64,000 nucleotides of DNA, from contig CAUWNS010000007.1 in assembly GCA_963560245.1 (NCBI GenBank), positions 1-64,000 of the forward strand, given 5' to 3'. Below are positions 8,081 through 16,413 of the stretch, piece by piece. Under the pieces are notes generated by a model. That model was given only the letters and a program-made list of their open reading frames with translations. It ran no database searches and was not told the DNA's origin. How positions within the stretch are numbered: position 1 is the first letter of the stretch; the number at the start of each line of letters is the position of its first letter. The DNA comes from Pseudoruminococcus_B sp937901805. Lineage in GTDB: Bacteria; Bacillota; Clostridia; Oscillospirales; Ruminococcaceae. The translations under genes and the position numbers were made by a program.

Positions 8081-8875
8081 ATGAACAAGACTAAAAGGCT
8101 CGTCGTCAAGGTTGGGACGTCGACACTCACCTATGAAACCGGCCATCTGAATATCCGCAGGATTGAAAAACTCGTCAAAGTGCTCTCGGATTTAAAAAAT
8201 TCCGGAATGGAAATCGCCCTGGTCAGCTCCGGCGCCATTGGAGTCGGCGTGGGAGAACTGGGGCTGAAAGAACGCCCTTCCGATACGCCCACCAAACAGG
8301 CGGCCGCAGCAGTCGGGCAGTGCGAACTGATGTACCTGTATGATCAGCTGTTTTCCGGGTTTCACCACAAGGTGGCGCAACTTCTCCTTACCAAAGACGT
8401 GATTGACGACGACATTCGAAAGATAAACGTAATCAACACGCTGAATCGCCTGATGGAATTGGGCGTCGTTCCCATTATCAATGAAAACGACACCGTATCT
8501 GTTGAAGAGATCGTCTTCGGGGATAACGATACGCTTTCCGCGATGGTCGCCGTCCTGTGCCAAGCGGATCTGCTCGTCCTGATGTCCGATATCGACGGGC
8601 TGTTTGACAAAAACCCGAAAGAATACCCGAACGCCGCCATTATCCACCAGGTACACGGGATTGACGAACAAGTGGAAGCTCTCGCTGGCGGGGCCGGTTC
8701 TTCCAGAGGAACTGGAGGGATGGTGACAAAAATCCACGCCGCAAAGCTGGCAAACGAGCATGGAATTGACATGATGATTGTCAACGGGGACGACCCGGAC
8801 AACCTGTACCGGATTTTTGACGGAGAGGAAATCGGAACCCGCTTTTACTCCGGTGCAGCCGGAGAGGACGCCTGA
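8081..8875 (+). CDS. proB: Glutamate 5-kinase
   Basis: A 264-residue glutamate 5-kinase, the first step of proline synthesis (glutamate to glutamyl phosphate). The amino-acid kinase domain is complete: 'VVKVGTSTLT' at the N terminus, 'LVSSGAIGVGVGELGL', 'PIINENDTV' and the nucleotide-binding 'GTGGMVTKIHAAKLANEHGI'. It stops after this domain and lacks the C-terminal PUA domain of the longer enzymes. ATG at 8081 is chosen over upstream in-frame codons because homology begins there and a GGGGGA site precedes it. proA follows 16 bases downstream. Confidence 0.95.
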   Translation: MNKTKRLVVKVGTSTLTYETGHLNIRRIEKLVKVLSDLKNSGMEIALVSSGAIGVGVGELGLKERPSDTPTKQAAAAVGQCELMYLYDQLFSGFHHKVAQLLLTKDVIDDDIRKINVINTLNRLMELGVVPIINENDTVSVEEIVFGDNDTLSAMVAVLCQADLLVLMSDIDGLFDKNPKEYPNAAIIHQVHGIDEQVEALAGGAGSSRGTGGMVTKIHAAKLANEHGIDMMIVNGDDPDNLYRIFDGEEIGTRFYSGAAGEDA

Positions 8876-8891
8876 AAAGGAGGATATCCCA

Positions 8892-10139
8892 TTGAACCAG
8901 ATTGAATTGCTTGGAAGCCGCGCAAAAGCGGCGGCCAGAACCCTGGCCATAGTCAGTGCAGAGAAAAAAATACAGGCCCTTCATGCCATTGCAGACAGCC
9001 TGGAACAAGGACAGGCAGAAATCCTTGCGGCAAATGCAAAGGACCTTGCCGCGGCAAAGGACGCCGGAATAAGAGCGTCCATGCTGGACCGCCTGATGCT
9101 GGACGAAGCCCGGGTACATGCCATTGCACAGGCTGTGCGCAAAGTTGCATCACTGGAAGATCCTATTGGGGAAACGCTCCACGGATTTCTCACCCCAAAC
9201 GGGATGAATATCCGCAAAGTGCGCGTTCCGCTGGGCGTGGTCGGGATTATCTATGAGGCGCGGCCGAACGTTACTCCGGACGCCGCTTCCCTTTGTCTGA
9301 AATCCTCCAATGCCGTCATCCTCAAAGGGGGAAAAGAGGCCATTCGCTCCAACCGTTGTATGGCGGCTCTTATGCGCGGCGCGCTGGAGCAGTGCTCCCT
9401 GCCCGCGGACGCTATACAGCTCATTGAAGATACTTCCCGGGAAAGCACCATGCAGCTGATGAAATGCAACCGCTATGTGGACGTCCTCATCCCCCGCGGC
9501 GGTGCGGGGCTGATTTCCTCTGTGGTACAAAACGCCACCGTACCGGTCATTGAAACCGGCACCGGCAACTGTCACATCTACATCGACAGGGACGCAGATC
9601 TCGCCATGGGAGCGGAAATCCTGTATAATGCCAAGACTTCCCGTCCTTCCGTATGCAATGCGGCGGAAAGCCTGCTCGTACACAAAGACATTGCGGAAAC
9701 GTTCCTGCCCATGGCAAAACGCCGGTTAGATGAGAAACAGGTCACATGGTACGGCTGCGAACGGGTACGGAAAATCCTGGGAGATGAAATTTTGCCGGCC
9801 GCGCCGGAGGAATATGGAAAAGAATTTCTGGACTTCACCCTCTCTGCGAAAGTCGTGGATTCCCTGGAAGAAGCCATCGAACATATTACGACATATGGGA
9901 CGGGGCATTCTGAGGCCATTATTACCCAAAACCTGCGTGCAAGCGAGGAATTCACCGCCAAAGTGGACGCGGCGGCGGTCTATGTCAACGCATCTACCCG
10001 TTTTACAGACGGCGGGGAATTCGGGCTGGGCGCAGAAATCGGCATTTCCACCCAAAAGCTGCATGCGCGCGGTCCTATGGGGTTGAAAGAACTGACAACG
10101 GTAAAATACATTATCAACGGGCAGGGTCAGATACGCTGA
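8892..10139 (+). CDS. proA: Glutamate-5-semialdehyde dehydrogenase
   Basis: A 415-residue glutamyl-phosphate reductase, the second enzyme of proline synthesis, which reduces the ProB product with NADPH. The catalytic cysteine lies in 'SRPSVCNAAESLLVH' near residue 255, and the nucleotide-binding 'IPRGGAGLI' precedes it. The start is TTG at 8892, eight bases after AAGGAGG; this choice gives the usual length and avoids the overlap with proB implied by the longer frame. Cotranscribed with proB. The third enzyme, ProC, is encoded at 61.8 kb. Confidence 0.95.
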   Translation: MNQIELLGSRAKAAARTLAIVSAEKKIQALHAIADSLEQGQAEILAANAKDLAAAKDAGIRASMLDRLMLDEARVHAIAQAVRKVASLEDPIGETLHGFLTPNGMNIRKVRVPLGVVGIIYEARPNVTPDAASLCLKSSNAVILKGGKEAIRSNRCMAALMRGALEQCSLPADAIQLIEDTSRESTMQLMKCNRYVDVLIPRGGAGLISSVVQNATVPVIETGTGNCHIYIDRDADLAMGAEILYNAKTSRPSVCNAAESLLVHKDIAETFLPMAKRRLDEKQVTWYGCERVRKILGDEILPAAPEEYGKEFLDFTLSAKVVDSLEEAIEHITTYGTGHSEAIITQNLRASEEFTAKVDAAAVYVNASTRFTDGGEFGLGAEIGISTQKLHARGPMGLKELTTVKYIINGQGQIR

Positions 10140-10165
10140 CTGTTCCCGGGAAAAGGAGTAATTCT

Positions 10166-11011
10166 ATGGAAGAAAAACGCGAACGGCGAAAAGTGCGCCA
10201 TAAAAACAAAAAGACTGCTACGTTTGGATTCCTCTTTTTGTTTTTTGCCGCAATCGGTGTGATTTTTTCTGTAGTGGGGATCACCCGTGCCATAGGAAAA
10301 TTCGCGGTAGATAACAGTGAAACAGAAAAAATTGAGCAGTTTTTAACACCGGTCGTGATGTTCGATCCCGCGCCTTTTGCAGACGCAAGCCAGCTGGACG
10401 AGACGCTTTTGCTGCGTTCTTCCTTGTGGGCGACCCTGCTCAACACAGACACGGAAAAATATGCAACCGACGATCTGGGAAACCTGCTTGTCCCTGCCAG
10501 CGACGTAGAAGTTTACACGGCGAAAATCTATGGAAGCGGTGTAACGCTCAAGCATCAGACGCTTCGCTCCAATTCCGGAGGGGAACAGTTTGTCTATGAT
10601 GAAAGCATTCAGTCCTATCATGTCCCGGCAGTCGGAGAAGGGAGCTTCCCCTCTCCAAAGGTAACCAAAATTGTCCGCAGCGGCGACACCTATGAGGTGA
10701 CCGTGGGCTATATTCCTCCGGGAAGCTCCTGGGGGATGTTCGTCGATGGAAAAAAACAGGAGCCGGAACCGGAAAAATACAAGCTTTATAAGCTGAAAAA
10801 GAATGGAAAGGATTATCAGGTTCTTTCCCTGGAAGATATCGCAAATGAAGATCTCCCTGCTTCCGCTTCTGGTACAGCGTCTTCCGGCCAGATTCCCAGC
10901 GGCCCAATGGATGACATTTCCTCTGTAGACATTCCGCCTTCTGTGGAAAACAGTGCGGCTTCGAATCCCTCGCAGCAGGCGCCCGCATCCTCATCCCAGG
11001 CGGCGCAGTAG
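10166..11011 (+). CDS. Membrane-anchored hypothetical protein behind proBA
   Basis: A 281-residue protein. A basic N terminus (MEEKRERRKVRHKNKK) is followed by one hydrophobic segment at about residues 18-42, so it should be a single-pass protein with its bulk outside the cell. The outer part has mixed strands to about residue 235 and ends in a Ser/Ala/Pro/Gln-rich low-complexity tail, typical of a wall-spanning linker. I do not recognise the domain. It has an AAGGAG site and starts 26 bases after proA, ahead of a strong terminator, so it is probably cotranscribed with proBA. No functional link to proline is evident. Confidence 0.7.
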   Translation: MEEKRERRKVRHKNKKTATFGFLFLFFAAIGVIFSVVGITRAIGKFAVDNSETEKIEQFLTPVVMFDPAPFADASQLDETLLLRSSLWATLLNTDTEKYATDDLGNLLVPASDVEVYTAKIYGSGVTLKHQTLRSNSGGEQFVYDESIQSYHVPAVGEGSFPSPKVTKIVRSGDTYEVTVGYIPPGSSWGMFVDGKKQEPEPEKYKLYKLKKNGKDYQVLSLEDIANEDLPASASGTASSGQIPSGPMDDISSVDIPPSVENSAASNPSQQAPASSSQAAQ

Positions 11012-11023
11012 CGATTAGATATG

Positions 11024-11073
11024 AGACAAACCCTTCTTTTCAGGGAAAAATCCCTGAAAAGAAGGGTTTGTCT
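11024..11073. terminator. Bidirectional terminator after the proBA operon
   Basis: Perfect 22-base arms starting AGACAAACCC and ending GGGTTTGTCT around a six-base loop. It sits between two convergent gene groups and can serve both. Confidence 0.85.
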
Positions 11074-11093
11074 ATCTATAAGGTTCAGAATTG

Positions 11094-11699
11094 TCAGCAA
11101 ATGACAGCCCCAAGGTTTTCAGCCAGAAGAATTGCCTGAGCCAAATCCATCTTTGTCTTTTTCAAACGGATCGAATGGAAATCCACTCCCCCCATTTTGG
11201 CCCCGCGCAGATCCGCTTCGGTCAGATCGGTGTTCTGAAATAATGCCTGCGTGAGATCTGCCTGCTGAAAGTTACAGCGTCTGCAATCGCACTGTCTCAA
11301 ATCTGCCCGGGCAAGATTGACGCCGCTGAAATCCATCGAGCGCAGCGAACACTCCAGAAAATTGCTGTCGCTGAAATTCCCTCTCCGAATCACAAGCCCT
11401 GTGATCTCCGCTCCGGAAAAAGAGCTCCCCGTACATTTACAATCCTCGAATTCCGCGCAGAAGAGGTTTGCATCGGTAAAATCACAACCCGTAAACTGGC
11501 TGTAACGGTGAATGGTTCCTCCCATCTGTGCAAAAGAGAAACTGCATTCTACAAACGAGCAGGAAACAGTCTGCAAATCCTTCATTTGAGCACCGCGGAA
11601 CGAACATTTACAAAAGGAATACCCCTTGAGTTCCTGCCCTTCCAGCTCCTCCCCTGAAAAGCGGACGCCGTAATATTCCTTCTGTTCAGTCAGAAACAT
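11094..11699 (-). CDS. Pentapeptide-repeat protein
   Basis: A 201-residue protein made almost wholly of A(D/N)Lxx-type pentapeptide repeats (for example 'ANLFCAEFEDCKCTGSSFSG' and 'ADLRQCDCRRCNFQQADL'). These fold into a right-handed quadrilateral beta helix. Such proteins may mimic DNA (Qnr/MfpA type) or serve other binding roles; nothing here decides. It has many cysteines at the outward repeat positions. ATG at 11699 follows GGAGG. The start overlaps the end of coaX by 14 bases, implying translational coupling. Confidence 0.88.
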   Translation of the reverse strand: MFLTEQKEYYGVRFSGEELEGQELKGYSFCKCSFRGAQMKDLQTVSCSFVECSFSFAQMGGTIHRYSQFTGCDFTDANLFCAEFEDCKCTGSSFSGAEITGLVIRRGNFSDSNFLECSLRSMDFSGVNLARADLRQCDCRRCNFQQADLTQALFQNTDLTEADLRGAKMGGVDFHSIRLKKTKMDLAQAILLAENLGAVIC

Positions 11700-12486
11700 G
11701 GTGATCCCTCCGTTGGATCGCGGGGCGGTTTTTATCATACAAAATTTTGAGGCCCCGCAGCATCAAAGTATCATCCGGAATGATTTGATGGCGGCAGTAG
11801 GGGATTACTGTGTGAACCATCCCCCCAGTCGCCACAACGGTTGCCTGCGTACCAAGCTGCTCTTGCATCCGATCAATAATGCCGTCAATCATGGCCGCAT
11901 TTCCATAAATTGCGCCGGACTGCATACACTCTATTGTATTTGTCCCTATCATCTGCCCGGGAGGAATCAGATCCACACGGGGAAGCTGGGAAGTACTGGA
12001 GGAAAGAGCATCCATCGCCAGTCGGATCCCCGGCATAATCATCCCTCCAATATAGCCGCCTTTTCCATCCACAACAGAGAGCGTGGTCGCTGTCCCCATA
12101 TCAAAGATTAGAATCGGCTTTTGATAACACTGGCTTGCTGCAACTGCATCCACCACCAAATCGCTCCCAAGCTGTCCGGGATTGTCAATCCGGATGTTTA
12201 ACCCTGTTTTCAGTCCAGAACCTACCAGCAGTGCTTTTCGCCCTGTTAACTGCTCTACAGCCCGCTGCAGCACCGTGCTCAATACCGGAACCACAGAAGA
12301 AATAATACTCCCCTCAATTTTTCCAGTCTCAATCCCGCGCATGGAAAAAACGCCCTGAAGTTTCAATGCATATTCATCTGCCGTAAGGGTCTGATCAGTG
12401 GAAAGCCGTGCGGTCAGACACAGGTTTTCCCCTTGAAAGCACCCTACCACAGTATTGGTATTTCCCACATCAATTGCAAGAATCAT
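11686..12486 (-). CDS. coaX: Type III pantothenate kinase
   Basis: A 266-residue CoaX, phosphorylating pantothenate in the first step of coenzyme A synthesis. N-terminal 'IDVGNTNTVVGCF' is the acetate/sugar-kinase-fold phosphate loop, 'GSDLVVDAVAA' carries the catalytic aspartate, and 'DMGTATTLSVVDGKGGYIGG' is the second nucleotide loop. Type III enzymes use a monovalent cation and are not inhibited by CoA. GGAGGGG lies nine bases before the ATG. The pentapeptide-repeat gene overlaps its 3' end. Confidence 0.96.
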   Translation of the reverse strand: MILAIDVGNTNTVVGCFQGENLCLTARLSTDQTLTADEYALKLQGVFSMRGIETGKIEGSIISSVVPVLSTVLQRAVEQLTGRKALLVGSGLKTGLNIRIDNPGQLGSDLVVDAVAASQCYQKPILIFDMGTATTLSVVDGKGGYIGGMIMPGIRLAMDALSSSTSQLPRVDLIPPGQMIGTNTIECMQSGAIYGNAAMIDGIIDRMQEQLGTQATVVATGGMVHTVIPYCRHQIIPDDTLMLRGLKILYDKNRPAIQRRDHHVSD

Positions 12487-12662
12487 AACTGATTTCCCCT
12501 CCGTTTTACATGCTCCAGTTCATCCCGCGCATATCTCTGCGCGCGGGGTGGCAGTGTCTTCCTGCGGTTCATTATACCGGACATCCTGCGTATTTGCAAT
12601 TCCCCGCGGAAAACATGCCCATATCCCGGCATATTCCCGGCTTTCCCCAGAATAAGTTGGGG

Positions 12663-12705
12663 TATAAAAAAGAACCGGCAGAAGCACTGCCGGTTCTTTT
12701 TTATA
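12663..12705. terminator. rpsO terminator
   Basis: Perfect 18-base arms (TATAAAAAAGAACCGGCA and its complement) around a seven-base loop, 25 bases downstream of rpsO, with T-runs on both strands. Confidence 0.88.
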
Positions 12706-12729
12706 CGGGATACCCGTCTTATATGGCGA

Positions 12730-12996
12730 TTACTTACGCAGACCGAGTTTTGCAATGATTGCACGGTAACGCTCGATATCCACTCTCATCAGATAGTTGA
12801 GAAGGTTACGGCGGCGGCCAACCATTTTCAGCAGGCCTCTGCGGGAATGATGGTCTTTCTTATGGATTTTCAGGTGCTCGGTCAGATCATTGATTCTCTT
12901 AGTGAGAATGGCAATCTGTACTTCCGGAGAACCGGTATCGCCTTCGTGAGTAGCATTTGCCGCAATTACGGCCTGTTTTTCTTCTTTGAGCATCAT
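12730..12996 (-). CDS. rpsO: 30S ribosomal protein S15
   Basis: An 88-residue S15, the standard length, binding the 16S rRNA central domain during 30S assembly. 'HEGDTGSPEVQIAILTKRI' and 'HKKDHHSRRGLLKMVGRRR' are diagnostic. Two tandem ATG codons follow AGAGGTGAT; the first is taken. It has its own promoter in the 3' end of ribF and a leader of about 100 bases. S15 leaders are autoregulated in several phyla, so translational feedback is possible but not shown. Confidence 0.98.
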   Translation of the reverse strand: MMLKEEKQAVIAANATHEGDTGSPEVQIAILTKRINDLTEHLKIHKKDHHSRRGLLKMVGRRRNLLNYLMRVDIERYRAIIAKLGLRK

Positions 12997-13105
12997 AGTA
13001 CTATCACCTCTTTATAAATTTCCCCTGAATCTCAGCAATGGGCAGGTAATCCTCCCAAAACCGGGCAAAACCCCACAGCCGTGAAACAGGCAGATAACAA
13101 AAGGA

Positions 13106-13135
13106 ATTATATCATACTCTAACGGTGTCTGTAAA
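13106..13135 (-). promoter_or_regulatory. rpsO promoter inside the end of ribF
   Basis: On the minus strand TTTACA and TATAAT are 18 bases apart, with TGA before the -10. The -35 lies within the last codons of ribF. Confidence 0.65.
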
Positions 13136-14090
13136 GAGTTTTTTCCTCTTTGCCAAACCTGCTCCATTGTTTTTTCAAATAATCAAGGGATTGCTGGGTG
13201 TCCTCTGCAATTTGGGCTTTCAGTTGTTCCATATCCGGGAATTTCCGTTCCGGACGGGTAAATTTCAGCAGACGCACTTCAACAGAACATCCGTATAAAT
13301 CCCCGGAATATCCGACAATATGGGTCTCTGCTAAGACCCGGTCACTTCCGACAGTGGGCTTGACGCCAACATTGGTAACCGCTGGATAGCATCTGCCATC
13401 TACCAGAGCAACCGACGCATATACCCCAAATTTGGGGATGACAAACCGTTTTGGAAACGCTTGATTTATGGTAGGGAACGCCATGGTGCGCCCAAGCTGA
13501 TTCCCGCGGATAACCTCAAAATCCAGCGCAAAGGGGCGATCCAGCAGTTCATTGGCTTTTTCCAGTTCCCCCGCACGGATATATTCCCGGATTCGCGATG
13601 AGCTGATCCGTTTCCCGTCAACACAGACAGGAGGGACAATCCGTACCTGAAAACCGAAACGCCTGCCGTCCTCCGCCAGACGGGCGGCGTCGGCACAGGC
13701 ATTTTTTCCATACCGCAGATCGCTGCCGCAGCAGACCACCTTTGCCTGAAGCTTCTCCCGCAAAATATCCCTGGCAAACTCCTCCGGAGTAAGAGCGCTG
13801 AAGCTTTCAAAGGCCGGCATTACCAAAGTTTCTACACTCATCTCCTCCAGATACCGGCACTTTAGGGAAAGAGGGCGCAGATAGCACAAGCCGGCTTTTG
13901 CCTGTGGAATCTGCCCGGAAACCGTATAGGAAAATACGCAGGATGAAAGCCCGTCCTTCTGGAAATCCAGCATAGAGTCCAGTACTTTCCGGTGTCCCAA
14001 GTGAATCCCGTCAAAAAAGCCAATCGCCACAGCGCAGGGGGAATCCATTTGCATTGTATGTAAATCTGTATAGGTTACCACCGGCAACAT
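13119..14090 (-). CDS. ribF: Bifunctional riboflavin kinase/FAD synthetase
   Basis: A 323-residue RibF making FMN and then FAD from riboflavin. The N-terminal nucleotidyltransferase has 'GFFDGIHLGHRKVL' near residue 23, and 'SSSRIREYI' is the second ATP-binding motif. The C-terminal flavokinase has 'GRTMAFPTIN' near residue 200. The start is ambiguous: ATG at 14090 abuts its AGAGG, while GTG at 14081 has better spacing. It is the last gene of the rimP operon, six bases after truB, the usual clostridial arrangement. Confidence 0.95.
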   Translation of the reverse strand: MLPVVTYTDLHTMQMDSPCAVAIGFFDGIHLGHRKVLDSMLDFQKDGLSSCVFSYTVSGQIPQAKAGLCYLRPLSLKCRYLEEMSVETLVMPAFESFSALTPEEFARDILREKLQAKVVCCGSDLRYGKNACADAARLAEDGRRFGFQVRIVPPVCVDGKRISSSRIREYIRAGELEKANELLDRPFALDFEVIRGNQLGRTMAFPTINQAFPKRFVIPKFGVYASVALVDGRCYPAVTNVGVKPTVGSDRVLAETHIVGYSGDLYGCSVEVRLLKFTRPERKFPDMEQLKAQIAEDTQQSLDYLKKQWSRFGKEEKTLYRHR

Positions 14091-14096
14091 CCTCTT

Positions 14097-14993
14097 TTAT
14101 TGGAGTACAAAAAATTTTTTTACGCGGAATTTTCCTTCTTTATCCAGATAGGCTAAAGCGGAAAAGCCAATCTCTGGTACATAAACCCGGTACAGCTGCG
14201 CCCGCTCGGTAATACCAAGGCGTCCCGGATCCAGTTTCACCCCATTTTGGAACAGCTTCGCCGCATTTTCCCCTAAATCCACACGGGGATATGAAGAAAA
14301 TACCCGTTCAACCGGTAAAACATGACGATCAATTGTCCCATTCTGAACAGCCTGTTCCACCTGTTCAAGCGTCAGGCAATCAGACAGGGAAAACCCACAG
14401 GCCTTTGTCCGGACAAGTCCGGATAATACTGCGCCGCACCCAAGCCGTTTCCCAATTTCCTCACACAGAGAACGGACATAGGTACCTTTCGAGCAGGAAA
14501 TATCCAGACAATATTCATTTTTTCTTTCCCCCATACCCAAGCAGGACAGATGATAAATCGTAACCGGGCGCGGTTTCCTTTCTATCTGTTTTCCTTCCCG
14601 GGCCAGCTGGTAGAGCTTTTTCCCCCCGACTTTTACCGCAGAATACATGGGTGGAATCTGCTGTATTTCTCCCGTCAGCTGGGGAAGCAGCGCCATCAGA
14701 TCCTGTTCGGACGCCGTAACTTCCTTAAGGGAGAGGACAGTCCCGGTGATATCCAGGGTGTCCGTTGTCATGCCCAATAAAATATTAGCCCGATAGGATT
14801 TGTCATGATCGGCAAGACAATCGCAGGCTTTGGCCGCACGCCCCAAAAAGACTGGAAGCACGCCGGTCGCCATCGGGTCGAGTGTTCCCGCATGTCCGAT
14901 CTTTTTCAGCCTTAGAATCCCCCGCAGTTTTGCAATAACATCAAAAGAGGTAAAGCCCGCTGGTTTATTGATACAGAGGATCCCGTCCTTCAT
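14097..14993 (-). CDS. truB: tRNA pseudouridine(55) synthase
   Basis: A 298-residue TruB converting U55 of the tRNA T-loop to pseudouridine. Catalytic aspartate in 'GHAGTLDPMATGVLPV' near residue 39; 'KSYRANILLGMTTDTLDITG' and 'CSKGTYVRSLCEEIG' are further family motifs; a small PUA-like tail follows. The start overlaps the nrnA stop by four bases (ATGA), indicating coupled translation. Confidence 0.97.
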   Translation of the reverse strand: MKDGILCINKPAGFTSFDVIAKLRGILRLKKIGHAGTLDPMATGVLPVFLGRAAKACDCLADHDKSYRANILLGMTTDTLDITGTVLSLKEVTASEQDLMALLPQLTGEIQQIPPMYSAVKVGGKKLYQLAREGKQIERKPRPVTIYHLSCLGMGERKNEYCLDISCSKGTYVRSLCEEIGKRLGCGAVLSGLVRTKACGFSLSDCLTLEQVEQAVQNGTIDRHVLPVERVFSSYPRVDLGENAAKLFQNGVKLDPGRLGITERAQLYRVYVPEIGFSALAYLDKEGKFRVKKFFVLQ

Positions 14994-15949
14994 TGCGCCC
15001 CCTCCAGGACTTCCTTTACTATATGCAGGATCTTATCCTTCACCTGATCGAGCGTACCGTCCACCGCACAGCCTGCAGCGCGGGCATGTCCGCCTCCGCC
15101 AAGCTTTCTGCAAATAGCGCTTGCATCGCAGGGGGATTTTGTACGGACAGAAATTTTATAGCCCCGCTCGTCCCGCTGTTTGATTGTCAGCCCAATTTCC
15201 ACCCCATCAATCTGCCGAGGGATTGCAGCGATATCGTCGATCTCCTCATAAGACACGCCGCAGCGCTCCATCATCTCCATTGTGACGGGAATCAAAGCGC
15301 AGCGATCGCCAAAATAGTATTCCAGCGACTGGAGCGCCAGCGCTTCAAATTCCAGCTTTCTACGAGTTTTGGTATCAAAAACCCATTCATTGATCTGCGC
15401 AACCGGGGCGCCGTATTCCATCATTTGGGCAGCAATCCGGTGGCTGCGGGGGGAAGTGTTGGAGAATTTAAAACACCCGGTATCCGTGGCTATCCCGGTA
15501 TAAATCCCAGCCGCAATCCGGGACGTAAACGCTGCGCCCAGTTTTTCAATCACCTGAAAGAGAACCTCCGCTGCGGCGGCGCTGTCCGCCTCCAAAAGCA
15601 GATGCTCCGCATACCCGGTGTTGGAAGGATGGTGATCGATGCACAAATCGATCCTCGGATACTTTTCCCGGATTTTTTTCCCCAGGAGTTTTTCGTCCGC
15701 CACATCCACTGCCAGCACAAAGCGGGGTTCAAATTCCTCCTGCGGGATCCCGTCAAACAGGAACTGGAATTTCTGAGGGAATGCATCCGCACATTCCACA
15801 CGCGCACGGATCCCCAGGCTGTTCAGGGCATGGTAGGCAGCGCATGCGCTGCCCATCGTATCCCCGTCCGGGCTCTGGTGGCAGAGGATCACCACATCCT
15901 GCGCCTGTTTCAGGCATTGTGCGGCCTGTTCGACATTATAGTTCTTCAT
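14990..15949 (-). CDS. nrnA: DHH-family oligoribonuclease/pAp phosphatase
   Basis: A 319-residue NrnA-type phosphoesterase that degrades short RNAs and, in the family, dephosphorylates 3'-phosphoadenosine 5'-phosphate. DHH domain: 'PDGDTMGSACAAYHALNSLG' near the N terminus and 'IDHHPSNTGYA' (DHH motif). The C-terminal DHHA1 domain ends in 'GGGHARAAG'. ATG at 15949 is chosen because AAGGA lies eight bases upstream; it overlaps the end of rbfA by 14 bases. Part of the rimP operon. Confidence 0.94.
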   Translation of the reverse strand: MKNYNVEQAAQCLKQAQDVVILCHQSPDGDTMGSACAAYHALNSLGIRARVECADAFPQKFQFLFDGIPQEEFEPRFVLAVDVADEKLLGKKIREKYPRIDLCIDHHPSNTGYAEHLLLEADSAAAAEVLFQVIEKLGAAFTSRIAAGIYTGIATDTGCFKFSNTSPRSHRIAAQMMEYGAPVAQINEWVFDTKTRRKLEFEALALQSLEYYFGDRCALIPVTMEMMERCGVSYEEIDDIAAIPRQIDGVEIGLTIKQRDERGYKISVRTKSPCDASAICRKLGGGGHARAAGCAVDGTLDQVKDKILHIVKEVLEGAQ

Positions 15950-16301
15950 GGCCGTCATCCTTTTTCTGAACCTGCTCAATCAGGCGGGAAATCTCCGCCC
16001 CGGTTTCAATGGAATCATCCGCCACAAAGAGGAACTCCGGCGCATGCCGCAGTTTCAGACGATGGGCAATCTCCCTGCGGATGAAGCCGGATGCATTTTT
16101 CAGCCCCTTAACCGCGCCTTTTGCCGCTTCATATCCCTCCAGAGAACTGACATGCACTTTTGCATAGGAGAGATCATTTGTCACCTCCACATGCACAATA
16201 GAAAGCATCCCCGTAATCCGGGGATCTTTGAGCATCCGGAAAATATCCGTCAGTTCCCGGCGGACATCTTCAGAAATCCTGTCGATTTTATGGGTCGCCA
16301 T
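15936..16301 (-). CDS. rbfA: Ribosome-binding factor A
   Basis: A 121-residue single KH-domain protein that helps late 30S maturation at the 5' end of 16S rRNA. 'RISEDVRRELTDIF', 'HVEVTNDLSYAKVHVS' and 'LKLRHAPEFLFVADDSIETG' are typical. Standard position after infB; the gap to infB holds a GC-rich hairpin. Confidence 0.96.
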   Translation of the reverse strand: MATHKIDRISEDVRRELTDIFRMLKDPRITGMLSIVHVEVTNDLSYAKVHVSSLEGYEAAKGAVKGLKNASGFIRREIAHRLKLRHAPEFLFVADDSIETGAEISRLIEQVQKKDDGHEEL

Positions 16302-16337
16302 AATTTCCCTCCTGTTCGTTTTCTATGAAAGGACAAA

Positions 16338-16383
16338 GGACGAACCCGTCGCGCGGAAATTCCCGGCGCGGGCGGATTCGTCC
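16338..16383 (-). other. GC-rich hairpin between infB and rbfA
   Basis: Outer arms GGACGAA/TTCGTCC enclose imperfect GC-rich pairing. No clear T-run follows on the minus strand, so it may stabilise or process the polycistronic mRNA rather than end it. Confidence 0.4.
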
Positions 16384-16413
16384 CCATGCCCGGCAGAACT
16401 GCCGGCCTGTTCC

